Source: Bacteroidales bacterium (lineage in GTDB: Bacteria; Bacteroidota; Bacteroidia; Bacteroidales; UBA932). From it: a DNA stretch of 33,509 nucleotides. Both the position numbers and the translations under genes were made by a program. Below are positions 14,526 through 23,370 of the stretch, one piece after another. Each line of letters opens with the position of its first letter. Position 1 is the stretch's first letter. The notes under the pieces were generated by a model. The model saw only the letters and a list, made by a program, of their open reading frames with translations. It had not been told where the DNA came from and made no database searches. The DNA is taken from positions 1 to 33,509 of the forward strand of contig JAKSJL010000017.1 of assembly GCA_024398295.1 (NCBI GenBank). The letters run 5' to 3'.

Positions 14526-15077
14526 CTATGAATGTGCCAAATGTAAGAATAAAAAATGATTGTCAAAAGTCTCTCTCACCTTTTTCCACACATCTTCGCT
14601 GGTGAGGATGCCTGATTCGCGTAATGCGTTGTTCCTGAACGCGTCGATGGAGAGGTTGTCGCTGACCACCTTGATGGAGAGGACAAGCTCCAGGCGAGGG
14701 GAAAAGGCTGCGATGTAGTTCAGCTCCATGTCGAAGAGGGTGGACTCCTTGCGGTCGGTCTCGGTCACGAAGTCATTGTTCGTGAAGCAAGGGTAGCCGC
14801 TGTCGCTGATGTGGAGCGGGTTCGCGTGGTCAGTGAAGTCGTAGTGGCCGTTCACGAGGCGGTGTGAGTCGCTCACGGTGGTCACGGTGCCGACAGGGAT
14901 GTCGTTGCTTCCGGCATAGCCAATGTTCACGATACGGGTGCCTTCTGGCAGTGCGCTGCAGGTCTTGATGACGTTTCCTGCGCCCACGCCCATGAGTATG
15001 ACTTCGTATTCAGGGAAATGCTCCAGGCACTTCTTGTATTCAGCCTCCTCGGCTGCTAGTATCACGATCTTTTCCAT
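14526..15077 (-). CDS. Short MTAN/nucleoside phosphorylase-family protein
   Basis: The 183-aa protein belongs to the PNP/UDP phosphorylase superfamily and looks like 5'-methylthioadenosine/S-adenosylhomocysteine nucleosidase. It starts KIVILAAEEAEY (Glu10/Glu11 as the catalytic-type Glu), with GVGAGNV, VNIGYAGS, LFDMELNYIA (Glu of the ribose contact) and VVSDNLS (general-acid Asp). MTANs are about 230 aa; this protein is about 45 aa shorter, mainly between the glycine loop and the MEL motif, so activity or specificity may differ. Its stop is 7 nt upstream of the glsA start, and the glsA promoter lies inside its last codons, so glsA-glsB may be read both from here and from their own promoter. 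Confidence 0.8.
   Translation of the reverse strand: MEKIVILAAEEAEYKKCLEHFPEYEVILMGVGAGNVIKTCSALPEGTRIVNIGYAGSNDIPVGTVTTVSDSHRLVNGHYDFTDHANPLHISDSGYPCFTNNDFVTETDRKESTLFDMELNYIAAFSPRLELVLSIKVVSDNLSIDAFRNNALRESGILTSEDVWKKVRETFDNHFLFLHLAHS
14538..14567 (-). promoter_or_regulatory. glsA-glsB promoter inside the MTAN-like gene
   Basis: On the minus strand TTTG (14567-14564), an 18-bp spacer and TACATTTG (14545-14538) match the Bacteroidetes consensus closely. Transcription would begin near 14533, 15 nt before the chosen glsA ATG. The promoter lies within codons of the upstream gene. Confidence 0.62.
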
Positions 15078-15081
15078 GCCG

Positions 15082-15089
15082 CAAAGGTA
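15082..15089 (-). promoter_or_regulatory. Possible -7 element of the MTAN-like gene
   Basis: TACCTTTG on the minus strand fits TAnnTTTG and lies 4 bp before the ATG at 15077, implying a nearly leaderless message. No convincing -33 box was found. Confidence 0.4.
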
Positions 15090-15117
15090 GTGATTTTTTA
15101 AATTACTTTATTATTAT

Positions 15118-15125
15118 TATATTTG
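15118..15125 (+). promoter_or_regulatory. Likely promoter of the SusCD/protease operon
   Basis: TATATTTG fits TAnnTTTG and lies 35 bp before the ATG at 15161. Upstream is AT-rich with a T-tract (15094-15099) at about -33 spacing instead of a clean TTTG. It is the best promoter candidate for the ten genes that follow, as none is evident in the short gaps between them. Confidence 0.5.
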
Positions 15126-15160
15126 CAAGATTGCAATATAATGCACTAATAGCGCCCATT

Positions 15161-17965
15161 ATGAGAAGACCATTCGCGAAAATATTGTCGCTTATCACCC
15201 TTTCCGGCTTGCTGGTATCGGCATGTCAGGAAAAGTTCGACCCTACATACCTTGAAGACCAGATCAAGGGCCTCGACTCCAGACTCTCGAAGCTTGAGAG
15301 TGTGGTGGGAGGCGTAAATTCCCAGATCTCCCAGCTCCAGGCCATCGTGAGCAGCCTTCAGTCGCATGCTTACGTGGTGTCTGTAGACCAGCAGGGAGAC
15401 GTGTCTGTGATCACTTTCTCCGACGGAAAGACAGTTACCGTAAATTCTAGCACAGCCAGCCAGGTGCCTACCATAGGCGCTACTGAGATCAATGGCGTGT
15501 ACTACTGGACCGTCGACGGCAAGCTTCTCTGCGATGCCGATGGTAATCCTCTCCGTGTCACAGGACGTGACGGAAAGGATGGAGAGAACGGCAAGGACGG
15601 CCAGGATGGAAAAGACGGAGTCGATGGAAAGGATGGTGAGAACGGTAAGGACGGTGTCAATGGCCAGGACGGAAAGGATGGCGAGAACGGCAAGGACGGA
15701 AAGGACGGCCAGAATGGCGGTACTCCTAAGCTGAAGATCGAGAATGGTCACTGGTATGTGTCATATGACGGTGGCGCTACCTGGGATCTGCTGGGCGTAG
15801 CTTACGAAGGCGGAAGTTCTCAGGATGGCATCACTCCTAGACTGAAGATCGTGGATGGCTACTGGTACGTTTCTTACGACGAGGGCTCTTCCTGGACAAA
15901 GCTCGGAAAGGCTCAGGGTGAGGACGGAAAGGATGGCCAGGATGGTCGTGACGGTGTCGATGGAAAGGATGGTATCAACGGAATCGATGGTACAAATGGC
16001 CGCGACGGTGTCGATGGAAAGGACGGAGAGAATGGCCGTGATGGTGTCGATGGCACAAATGGAAAGGATGGATCTACCCCACGCATCGGCGTGAAGCAGG
16101 AGAACGGAGTATACTACTGGACAGTGAATGGATCGTTCCTTCTCGACGAGTATGGACAGAAGATCCCTGCTTCCGGTTCATCAAACCAGGGTTCCGGCGA
16201 GTCTATCTTCGCTGGCGTGAAGGTGGAGAATGGAGTCGTTACCATCACCCTAAAGGATGGTACAAGCTTCATCATCCCTATGAAGCCAGCGGCTGGCCTG
16301 CGCATAGAGGCCATCAAGATGCATTTCACTGCATCTGAGAAAAAGACCATTCACCTGGAGCTCAATAACATTGTCAATCTTACAGTCACCGAGAAGCCAG
16401 AGGGATGGCGTGCAAAGATCAATGGCTGTGGCATTGATATTCAGGCTCCATCGTCTGCCGATGCTGACAGGGATGGTTTCGTGGCAGTCCTCGCGACTTC
16501 AGGCGACCAGACCTTCATCGGGAAGATTTGGGTTACTCTGGATAGGCCGCTCTTTGACATGGTAGTCACTCCAAATGGCGTGATGACCCTCACGGAACTC
16601 GACTATGATTTCAACAATCCTGGTTTCCTCGCAGGATTCATGAAGGCGGAAGCATTTGATCCTGTGGCTCTTTGTGAGGTGGCTAAGCAGTATGTACCTG
16701 GCGAGGAAGGCGTATACACCTCATGGTCGTCGATCTCTACAGGCACCAAGGACTACGTGATGAATATCGCGGATGCCTCATTCGAGCCAGTTCCTGGCGA
16801 GAGATATGTGGCTTATTGTCTGCCTGGTGCATACTCGAGAGCTATCGGTTCTACCCCGAACCCATACGACATCGAGGTAAGGTATTTCACTTACGTGAAG
16901 GATACATTCGTTCTCGATGGTGTCACTTCGGACAAGGCTGTGGTGAGCATCTCCATGACCGGTACCGACTCCTTCTACGGTGGACTTATCCGCATAAAGG
17001 ATTCTGCCGACAAGAAGAAGATCGCTTCGATGTTCCTCGATGATGCATTGGTACCAATCCGTGGAGTGGGTGATGGCATGTATGGCTACATGATGGACTC
17101 ATACGAAGGAAACCTGAACAACTTCGCGGCCCTCGATGATGGTGATGGCGGTAGAAACACCCACACCATTGTCCCAGGAGGCAGGTATGTGATCGGACTC
17201 GTCCCTAAGGATGCCCATAAGGCGGCTTCTGAGTACACATTGTCAGATGTCATCCTGAAGGAAGTGAACCTCCTCACTCCTACTGCAGTGGCGACAGAGC
17301 TCGTCACAGCTCATGTGGGGCACTCGACCACCACATCCGCTTCGGTGTCATTTGACATCACCTCTGCGGTGAGCAAGCTCTACTACATCCTTGTGACCAA
17401 GTCGGAGTTTGAGAAGTCAGGCCTCTCGGCATACGACTACGCCCTGAAGAATGGCATCGCTTGGGATAGAGCTATCCTCAAGGCCAACGGAGCTATCTCT
17501 GGCATCGGTGACGGCATTACCGGCCTCAAGCCAGGAGAGCAGTGCATAGGCATAGCTGTTGCATTCACAAACAGGGACACATACTACATGACCCAGATAG
17601 AGACTGCAGCGAGCCAGGTGGTTCTCTCCAGCGAGACACTCTCCCTGAATGGGTTTGAGCTCACACCGATCAATGCAAACAGCACGGCGGTGAAGTTCAG
17701 CTACAGCTGCTCTGCGAATGTGCAGACCATCAGGTACATGATACTCAGGGATGCGGAGTTTGAATCTACCTATGGTGGTTCTGAGGACCGTGTATTCGAT
17801 GTCCTGACTGCGGGAAGCAGATGGAACTACGACGAGATTACCCCAGGACACGAGTGGGAGATATACGTATACCCAGAGGATGTGAACTATACAGTCTACG
17901 CGACTGGCATGGACACAGATGAGCATTTTACCAGACTTGTGAAGCTTAGCTACAAGCCTGTCTAA
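15161..17965 (+). CDS. Large surface lipoprotein with two G-X-(D/N) repeat rods
   Basis: The 934-aa lipoprotein (LVSAC lipobox, acidic residue right after the Cys) starts with a coiled coil (about 22-65: LEDQIKGLDSRLSKLESVVG) and the beta unit seen in PL29-N/DUF4988-type proteins. Then come a small module (GVYYWTVDGKLL), 17 Gly-X-(Asp/Asn) triplets (135-185), two modules with NGHWYVSYDGG and DGYWYVSYDEG, 17 more triplets (253-303), and another module (NGVYYWTVNG). The remaining 550 aa are beta-rich with possible Ig/FnIII-like domains and no recognised catalytic motif. A lyase domain is absent. The frame is open to a TTG at 15131, but the ATG at 15161 starts a proper signal peptide. It lies 28 nt before susC with no promoter between, so it should be co-transcribed. 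I infer an extended surface adhesin or binding protein. Confidence 0.8.
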   Translation: MRRPFAKILSLITLSGLLVSACQEKFDPTYLEDQIKGLDSRLSKLESVVGGVNSQISQLQAIVSSLQSHAYVVSVDQQGDVSVITFSDGKTVTVNSSTASQVPTIGATEINGVYYWTVDGKLLCDADGNPLRVTGRDGKDGENGKDGQDGKDGVDGKDGENGKDGVNGQDGKDGENGKDGKDGQNGGTPKLKIENGHWYVSYDGGATWDLLGVAYEGGSSQDGITPRLKIVDGYWYVSYDEGSSWTKLGKAQGEDGKDGQDGRDGVDGKDGINGIDGTNGRDGVDGKDGENGRDGVDGTNGKDGSTPRIGVKQENGVYYWTVNGSFLLDEYGQKIPASGSSNQGSGESIFAGVKVENGVVTITLKDGTSFIIPMKPAAGLRIEAIKMHFTASEKKTIHLELNNIVNLTVTEKPEGWRAKINGCGIDIQAPSSADADRDGFVAVLATSGDQTFIGKIWVTLDRPLFDMVVTPNGVMTLTELDYDFNNPGFLAGFMKAEAFDPVALCEVAKQYVPGEEGVYTSWSSISTGTKDYVMNIADASFEPVPGERYVAYCLPGAYSRAIGSTPNPYDIEVRYFTYVKDTFVLDGVTSDKAVVSISMTGTDSFYGGLIRIKDSADKKKIASMFLDDALVPIRGVGDGMYGYMMDSYEGNLNNFAALDDGDGGRNTHTIVPGGRYVIGLVPKDAHKAASEYTLSDVILKEVNLLTPTAVATELVTAHVGHSTTTSASVSFDITSAVSKLYYILVTKSEFEKSGLSAYDYALKNGIAWDRAILKANGAISGIGDGITGLKPGEQCIGIAVAFTNRDTYYMTQIETAASQVVLSSETLSLNGFELTPINANSTAVKFSYSCSANVQTIRYMILRDAEFESTYGGSEDRVFDVLTAGSRWNYDEITPGHEWEIYVYPEDVNYTVYATGMDTDEHFTRLVKLSYKPV
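15563..15715 (+). repeat. First G-X-(D/N) coding repeat block (17 triplets)
   Basis: Seventeen triplets, all Gly-X-Asp or Gly-X-Asn, with X mostly Lys, Gln, Val or Glu. The DNA repeats units such as GGAAAGGATGG and is a candidate for copy-number change. There is no proline. Confidence 0.92.
15917..16069 (+). repeat. Second G-X-(D/N) coding repeat block (17 triplets)
   Basis: Again exactly 17 triplets with Asp or Asn in every third position and X now including Arg, Ile and Thr. The block has the same length as the first but a different triplet order. Confidence 0.92.
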
Positions 17966-17993
17966 AAAACTAGAGAAAGAGAAAAATTAGATA

Positions 17994-20927
17994 ATGAAGA
18001 AACTTTTAGCAGCAGCCTTGGCTTTGGTCTTGTCAAGCGTGGCGTGGGCACAGAACCTCGTTTCTGTCCATGGTACGGTGACAGACGCACAGGATGGTTC
18101 CCCGCTTGTAGGCGTGGCCATTCTAGCCGGGCAAGGAAATGGAGCTGTGACGGACCTGGATGGTAAGTACAGCATCAAGGTGGCAGCAGGCACTCAGCTG
18201 ACAGTAAGTGCCATGGGCTACGCTGAGCAGCAGGCAGTGGTGCCTGCGGACAAGCCAGAGTGGCAGTATGACGTGGTGATGCAGCTGGACAGGCTGGTCA
18301 TGGAAGAGTCAGTGGTGATAGCCTATGGTGTCAGAAAGAAGGGATCCATCGCAGGAAGCGTGGCTTCCGTGAAGTCCGAGAAGCTGGAGAATACCCCTAC
18401 GGCAGCATTTGACCAGGCACTTCAGGGACAGGTAGCTGGACTCAGCGTGCTTTCTTCCACTGGTGAGCCAAGTGCGTCTGCGACCATGACTGTTCGCGGT
18501 ACAAATTCCATCAACTCAGGCACAGCGCCGCTGTACATCCTCGATGGCGTGGCCATCTCGGCAGCAGACTTCAACACCATCAACCCAGCAGACATCGAGA
18601 ATCTCTCAGTGCTCAAGGATGCTTCCAGCACCGCCATTTATGGCGCTCGTGCGGCGAACGGAGTCATCGTGATCACCACGAAGAGAGGTCGCCAGGGCGA
18701 CCGTCCTCAGATCGACTTCCACACACAGGTCGGCGTGTCTCGCCTCGCTTATGGCAAGTGGGACCAGATGAACACCGCTGAGCGTATCCAGTACGAGAAG
18801 GAGATAGGCCTTACAGATGGAAAGAACTATGACTATCTCTCGAAGACAGATGTAAACTGGCTGAATGAGGTGTATTCTGGCAATGCTCTCCTCCAGAGCC
18901 ACGAGCTCAGCGTATCTGGCGCAGACGAGAAGACAAACTACTACATCTCAGGTGGCTACTATGACCAGGATGGTGTGGCTCTCGGCTCATCATTCCGTCG
19001 CTATTCATTCAAGACAAACCTTGAGAGAAAGGCTGCGTCGTGGCTTACCATCGGCGTGAACTCAAATCTCAACTACCAGGATATCGAGCAGGCAGATGAA
19101 GGTGCATACACTCTTGTCACCCCTATCTCTGCATCCCGCTTCATGCTCCCATACTACAGCCCCAAGAAAGCCGACGGCTCGCTCGCGAGCATAAACGACG
19201 GTACGTGGAAAGGCATTGGCCAGAACCCTCTCGAGTGGCTGGAGAACAACCCTCTGAACTACAAGAAGTATAAGCTTTTCACCTCAGCATTCGCAGACTT
19301 CAAGATCTGTGAAGGCCTCAATTTCCGCACAACTGGTGGTGTGGACTACTCGCACGTGACCGCACTGAGCAAGTCCATGCCAAGCTATGCGCCTAATCAG
19401 GAGGAGGGAAAGGCATCGCGTCAGAGCTCCGACGGCATGAGCCTTTCGATCACGAACACATTGAACTATGCCTTCGATATCGACAATATCCATGATTTCC
19501 ATTTCCTGCTGGGCCAGGAGGGTGTGACATATCATTTCGAGTCATTCAACATCTCGACGGCAGGACAGAGCAACGACAAGCTCACCGACATCTCCACCGC
19601 ATCCAGGGTGACCTCATGGGGCAGCACAGCCGACTCAGACTACGCTTTCCTCTCATTCTTCACCCGCGGCGAGTATAACTACGCGAACAAGTATTACCTC
19701 GAGGCGTCAGCCAGAACCGACGGTTCATCGAGGTTCGGAAAGTCAAACCGCTGGGCCATGTTCTGGGCCGTAGGCGGCATGTGGGACCTGCGAAATGAGG
19801 ATTTCCTCGCGGACAGCAGGTCGTGGCTTACCACAGCGCAGATCGCGCTGAACACCGGTACATCCGGAAACTCATCCATCCCGAACTATGAGCACCTCGC
19901 CCTCGTGGTGGGTGGCTCCGACTATGTAGGCCAGTCCGGCATGGTGCCATCGCAGCTCGGCAACGACAAACTCACCTGGGAGACCACATGGTCGACGAAC
20001 CTCGCGTTCCGCATGGGATTCTTCTCAAGGGTGAATGCTGACCTCGAGTTCTATAACAAGAAAACCTTCAACATGCTCATGGAGGTGCCTCTCTCTTACA
20101 CCACATCAAACGGCTTCGGCTACAGGTGGGACAACGTAGGCGGCATGCTGAACCAGGGCGTGGAGCTGAATGTTGACGCTCTCGCAGTCCAGGCCGGTGA
20201 CTTCATGTGGCGTGTGAATGCCAATGTCTCATATAACCACAACAAGATTACCGAGCTCTATAACGGAGTGACCGAGTATGAGACAGCAAATACAAACACC
20301 AAGCTCGTGGTGGGACACCCAGTGGGCGAGTTCTTCATCAACCGCTATGCTGGCGTGAATCCGGCCAATGGTGACGCTCTCTGGTACACGAAGGACGGTG
20401 AGCTCACAAATGAGCTTCGCGATTCTGACAAGGTGCTCGTAGGCAAGTCCTACTTCGCTCCTTGGCAGGGTGGTTTCGGTACAAACATGTCATGGAAGGG
20501 TCTCTCGGCATCGGCTCAGTTCAGCTGGGTGGCAGACCGCTGGATGCTGAACAATGACCGTTACTTCGACGAGTCGAACGGCCGCTTCCAGTCATACAAC
20601 CAGAGCAAAAGGCTTCTCAACAGATGGAAGAAGCCAGGCGATGTCACCGACATCCCACGTCATGGTGTGTATGGAGAGTTCGACAGCCATCTTCTCGAGG
20701 ATGCTTCTTTCCTTCGTCTGAAGAACCTCATGGTGTCTTACTCACTCCCATCATCAGTGCTCTCCCGCACGAAGGTATTCCGCGGGATGCGCTTCTATTT
20801 CCAGGGACAGAACCTTCTGACTTTCACTGGCTTCTCGGGACTTGATCCGGAGGGAACCACGAATGTCTATGCTGCCCAGTATCCTATGGCCCGTCAGTAC
20901 ACCCTCGGTGTAGACATAACTTTCTAG
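17994..20927 (+). CDS. SusC/RagA-family TonB-dependent outer-membrane transporter
   Basis: The 977-aa protein has a signal peptide ending VAWA-Q, a carboxypeptidase-D regulatory-like domain (about 24-100: VHGTVTDAQDGSPLVGV, GKYSI), a SusC-type linker (VVIAYGVRKKGSIAGSV), a plug (about 110-230 with VRGTNSINSGTAPLYILDGV and DASSTAIYGARAANGVIVITTKRG) and a 22-strand barrel ending YTLGVDITF. It imports bulky ligands delivered by its SusD partner, powered by TonB-ExbBD. Length is normal for the family, with no N-terminal anti-sigma-interacting extension seen, so TonB-linked sigma signalling is unlikely. susD follows after 4 nt. The substrate is not given by sequence; the protease in the operon suggests peptides, as for RagAB. 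Confidence 0.96.
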   Translation: MKKLLAAALALVLSSVAWAQNLVSVHGTVTDAQDGSPLVGVAILAGQGNGAVTDLDGKYSIKVAAGTQLTVSAMGYAEQQAVVPADKPEWQYDVVMQLDRLVMEESVVIAYGVRKKGSIAGSVASVKSEKLENTPTAAFDQALQGQVAGLSVLSSTGEPSASATMTVRGTNSINSGTAPLYILDGVAISAADFNTINPADIENLSVLKDASSTAIYGARAANGVIVITTKRGRQGDRPQIDFHTQVGVSRLAYGKWDQMNTAERIQYEKEIGLTDGKNYDYLSKTDVNWLNEVYSGNALLQSHELSVSGADEKTNYYISGGYYDQDGVALGSSFRRYSFKTNLERKAASWLTIGVNSNLNYQDIEQADEGAYTLVTPISASRFMLPYYSPKKADGSLASINDGTWKGIGQNPLEWLENNPLNYKKYKLFTSAFADFKICEGLNFRTTGGVDYSHVTALSKSMPSYAPNQEEGKASRQSSDGMSLSITNTLNYAFDIDNIHDFHFLLGQEGVTYHFESFNISTAGQSNDKLTDISTASRVTSWGSTADSDYAFLSFFTRGEYNYANKYYLEASARTDGSSRFGKSNRWAMFWAVGGMWDLRNEDFLADSRSWLTTAQIALNTGTSGNSSIPNYEHLALVVGGSDYVGQSGMVPSQLGNDKLTWETTWSTNLAFRMGFFSRVNADLEFYNKKTFNMLMEVPLSYTTSNGFGYRWDNVGGMLNQGVELNVDALAVQAGDFMWRVNANVSYNHNKITELYNGVTEYETANTNTKLVVGHPVGEFFINRYAGVNPANGDALWYTKDGELTNELRDSDKVLVGKSYFAPWQGGFGTNMSWKGLSASAQFSWVADRWMLNNDRYFDESNGRFQSYNQSKRLLNRWKKPGDVTDIPRHGVYGEFDSHLLEDASFLRLKNLMVSYSLPSSVLSRTKVFRGMRFYFQGQNLLTFTGFSGLDPEGTTNVYAAQYPMARQYTLGVDITF

Positions 20928-20931
20928 GCGT

Positions 20932-22452
20932 ATGAAGAATTACTTGAATCACATATATCGTGTACTTGCGGCAGTCGCGCTTCTCACAGGAGTGTGCTCA
21001 TGCCTTGACAAGGAACCTGCAGACGCCATCAGGACCGAGGCCTCGATGACCACCTACTCTGAGGCAGAGCAGGTGCTTGTGGGTATCTATGCAGACTGGA
21101 AGAGCTCCGCTCTCTATAGCGGTCTTCTTACCCTCCTTCCAGACATCCAGTCAGACCTTGTGTATGCCGTAAACGGAAACACAAATACATACGTAGATAT
21201 CTGGCAGTGGAACATCCTTTCCACAAACAGATATGTGGAGGCGGTCTACGCGGCGCTCTATGGCGTGATCGGAGACTGTAACTTCTTCCTCAGCAAGCTT
21301 CCTGCTCTTCGTGAGAGCATCAGCGACGACAGGCTTCTCGCCATCCTCGTGGACTTCGAGGGCGAGGTGAGGGTGTCAAGGGCGCTTGCATACTCAGAGC
21401 TCATAAAGCTCTTCTGCAAGGCTTACGATCCAGTCACAGCCCAGAATGAGCTCGGTGTCGTGCTCGTGGATAAGTACGACGGTTCGGAGCCTGCTGTCAG
21501 GGCATCGCTCAAGGATTCATACCAGTTCGTGCTGGATGACCTCGCCAAGGCAGAGGAACTCCTTCTCGAGGAGGACGATCCAGGATATAACAGCGTGTAC
21601 TTCACCCTCTCAGTAGCCCAGTCGCTCCACGCCAGAGTGGCTCTCTACATGCAGGACTGGGACGCTGCCGTCAAGTACTCTACTCTGGTGCTAGACAAGA
21701 AAGCCAAGTTCGAGCTTTCGAACGCGAGGACCATCTACGACGGAGCCGGAGTGTCATACTTCGACTATCTCTGGCAGTACGATTCTGGTTTCGAGGTGAT
21801 CTGGAAGGTCGGCTTCACCGCTACTTCGTACGGCGGAACACTGGGTTCACCATTCCTCCACCTTACTACAGACTACGCTCACTACTATCCTGATTTCGTG
21901 CCTGCGGCATCTGTGCTTGGTCTTTATGACTCGAGCGACCTCAGGTATGACTCATATTTCCTCGATGTGACTACAGGTCATGCTCATGGCCTCACCTGGC
22001 CTGTGCTTGTGAAGTATTTCGGTAACAGGAACTTCATAAACAGCGCTTACCTGTATGAGCTCCAGATGCCTAAGCCATTCCGCCTTGCGGAGCAGTTCCT
22101 CATCAGGGCGGAGGCAAACTGCCGTCTGGGAAACTACAGCAAGGCTTCAACCGATCTCGGTACATTGAGAAAGAGCCGCTTCGCTGTGGGCGGCGGCATC
22201 AGCGTGAACGAAGGAAACTGGCTTGAGACCATCAGTGAGGAGAGAGTCAGGGAGCTCTACATGGAGGGCTTCCGTCTCCAGGACCTCAAGCGCTGGCACA
22301 AGGGCTTCAGCAGAACCCCTCAGTCAGAGTCTCTCTCAGAGGGTAGCTCCCTTAAGGTCAATGCTGACGATCCTCTCTTCGTCTGGCCTATCCCTAAACA
22401 TGAACTCGAGTCTCCAGGCTCGCAGATCCAGCCTAACGAAAGCAATAGATAA
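20932..22452 (+). CDS. SusD/RagB-family surface substrate-binding lipoprotein
   Basis: The 506-aa lipoprotein (VCSC, lipidated Cys24, followed by LDKE) is the lid of the SusC transporter. Family features are an N-terminal SEAEQVLVGIYADW-type segment, TPR-like helices with VSRALAYSELIKLF and QSLHARVALYMQDW, the C-terminal signature QFLIRAEANCRLGNYSKA, then RVRELYMEGFRLQDLKRW and a terminal FVWPIPKHELESPG. It binds the ligand at the cell surface and closes over the barrel. Start: ATG 4 nt after the susC stop. Its TAA overlaps the next ATG by one base. Confidence 0.96.
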   Translation: MKNYLNHIYRVLAAVALLTGVCSCLDKEPADAIRTEASMTTYSEAEQVLVGIYADWKSSALYSGLLTLLPDIQSDLVYAVNGNTNTYVDIWQWNILSTNRYVEAVYAALYGVIGDCNFFLSKLPALRESISDDRLLAILVDFEGEVRVSRALAYSELIKLFCKAYDPVTAQNELGVVLVDKYDGSEPAVRASLKDSYQFVLDDLAKAEELLLEEDDPGYNSVYFTLSVAQSLHARVALYMQDWDAAVKYSTLVLDKKAKFELSNARTIYDGAGVSYFDYLWQYDSGFEVIWKVGFTATSYGGTLGSPFLHLTTDYAHYYPDFVPAASVLGLYDSSDLRYDSYFLDVTTGHAHGLTWPVLVKYFGNRNFINSAYLYELQMPKPFRLAEQFLIRAEANCRLGNYSKASTDLGTLRKSRFAVGGGISVNEGNWLETISEERVRELYMEGFRLQDLKRWHKGFSRTPQSESLSEGSSLKVNADDPLFVWPIPKHELESPGSQIQPNESNR

Positions 22453-23366
22453 TGATGAATATCCGTTTTATATATAATGTAATGGCTGTGGCCGCCGTCC
22501 TCCTTGCCTGCGTGGCATGCAAGGAGAGCTACATCACCTACCACGATGATGAGTATGTGATGTTTGCCGACACAGCCAAGGTATATGTGGTCCGTGAGGA
22601 CATGGTCACATTTGATGTGCCTATCGTCTCTACGGTAGCATGCGACTATGACAGAAGCTTCGCTGTGGAGATCATTGATGCGTCATCTGACGCAGTCGAG
22701 GGCAGGGATTTCGTGCTGGAGTCACCGAACTTCACCATTCCGGCTGGCGAGCTCGTGGGTCACGTGACGGTAAGAGGAAACCATGATGTGCTGAATCCTC
22801 GCTCAGAGGCCTCGTTTGACCTGAAGCTTGTGATGCCAGACTGGCTTGTGATGCCTCTCTATGGCGACAAGACCACAGTGCACATGAAGAAGACCTGTAA
22901 GTTCGACCGTGCCAACTTCACCGGCTGGGCTGTGGTCACCTCACTCTTCCTTTATCAGTATTCCATCACTGGAGACTACCAGAGGCTTGTACGCACCAGT
23001 GCAGATCCTGACGATGAGAACACAGTGATAGTACATGACATGTACGCAGACGGCTACGACATCAAGATCCGCTTCGATGACGAGACCGACCCTGTGAACC
23101 CTGCAGTGTACACCCTCCCTGGCCAGGTGGTCAACGAGGAAGGCCCTGTATTTGGAATGGTTCATGGAGATAACCACATTCTCATCGAGTCGAGCAACCA
23201 AGGCATGAGCTACTTCTTCAGCTGTAACAAGGTAGCGGTGCTCGTCGATCGCTTCTATGTAGAGAACATCGGCGATGAGGTCGGCACAGTGGGACATTTC
23301 ATGTCGGAGATCGACTGGGTGTCTGACGAGGAGGCTGAGCGTCTCAAGCGTGAGGATGGAATGTAA
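22452..23366 (+). CDS. DUF4843/DUF4984-like surface lipoprotein
   Basis: The 304-aa lipoprotein (CVAC, Cys23, then KES) has an N-terminal immunoglobulin-like domain of the kind labelled DUF4843 (YVMFADTAKVYVVREDMVTFDVPI; GRDFVLESPNFTIPAG, reminiscent of Calx-beta) and a second beta domain from about 155 (FTGWAVVTSLFLYQYSITGDYQR) that may correspond to DUF4984. Genes of this kind commonly follow susD and are thought to be accessory surface binding proteins; no catalytic residues are visible. The ATG at 22452 shares a base with the susD stop (TAATG), indicating translational coupling. A second ATG directly follows. Confidence 0.78.
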   Translation: MMNIRFIYNVMAVAAVLLACVACKESYITYHDDEYVMFADTAKVYVVREDMVTFDVPIVSTVACDYDRSFAVEIIDASSDAVEGRDFVLESPNFTIPAGELVGHVTVRGNHDVLNPRSEASFDLKLVMPDWLVMPLYGDKTTVHMKKTCKFDRANFTGWAVVTSLFLYQYSITGDYQRLVRTSADPDDENTVIVHDMYADGYDIKIRFDDETDPVNPAVYTLPGQVVNEEGPVFGMVHGDNHILIESSNQGMSYFFSCNKVAVLVDRFYVENIGDEVGTVGHFMSEIDWVSDEEAERLKREDGM

Positions 23367-23370
23367 ACGT

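Noticed and set aside
15131..15160. TTG start for the large G-X-D lipoprotein
   Set aside because: It would put ten extra residues before a typical lipoprotein signal; the ATG at 15161 fits better.
15146..15751. Minus-strand hydrophobic repeat protein (VLAVLAILSVL pattern)
   Set aside because: It is the complement of the G-X-D coding repeat in another frame and lacks an independent start signal.
15161..17965. PL29-type polysaccharide lyase
   Set aside because: Only the N-terminal coiled-coil/beta unit resembles PL29 proteins; no lyase domain is evident in the remaining sequence.
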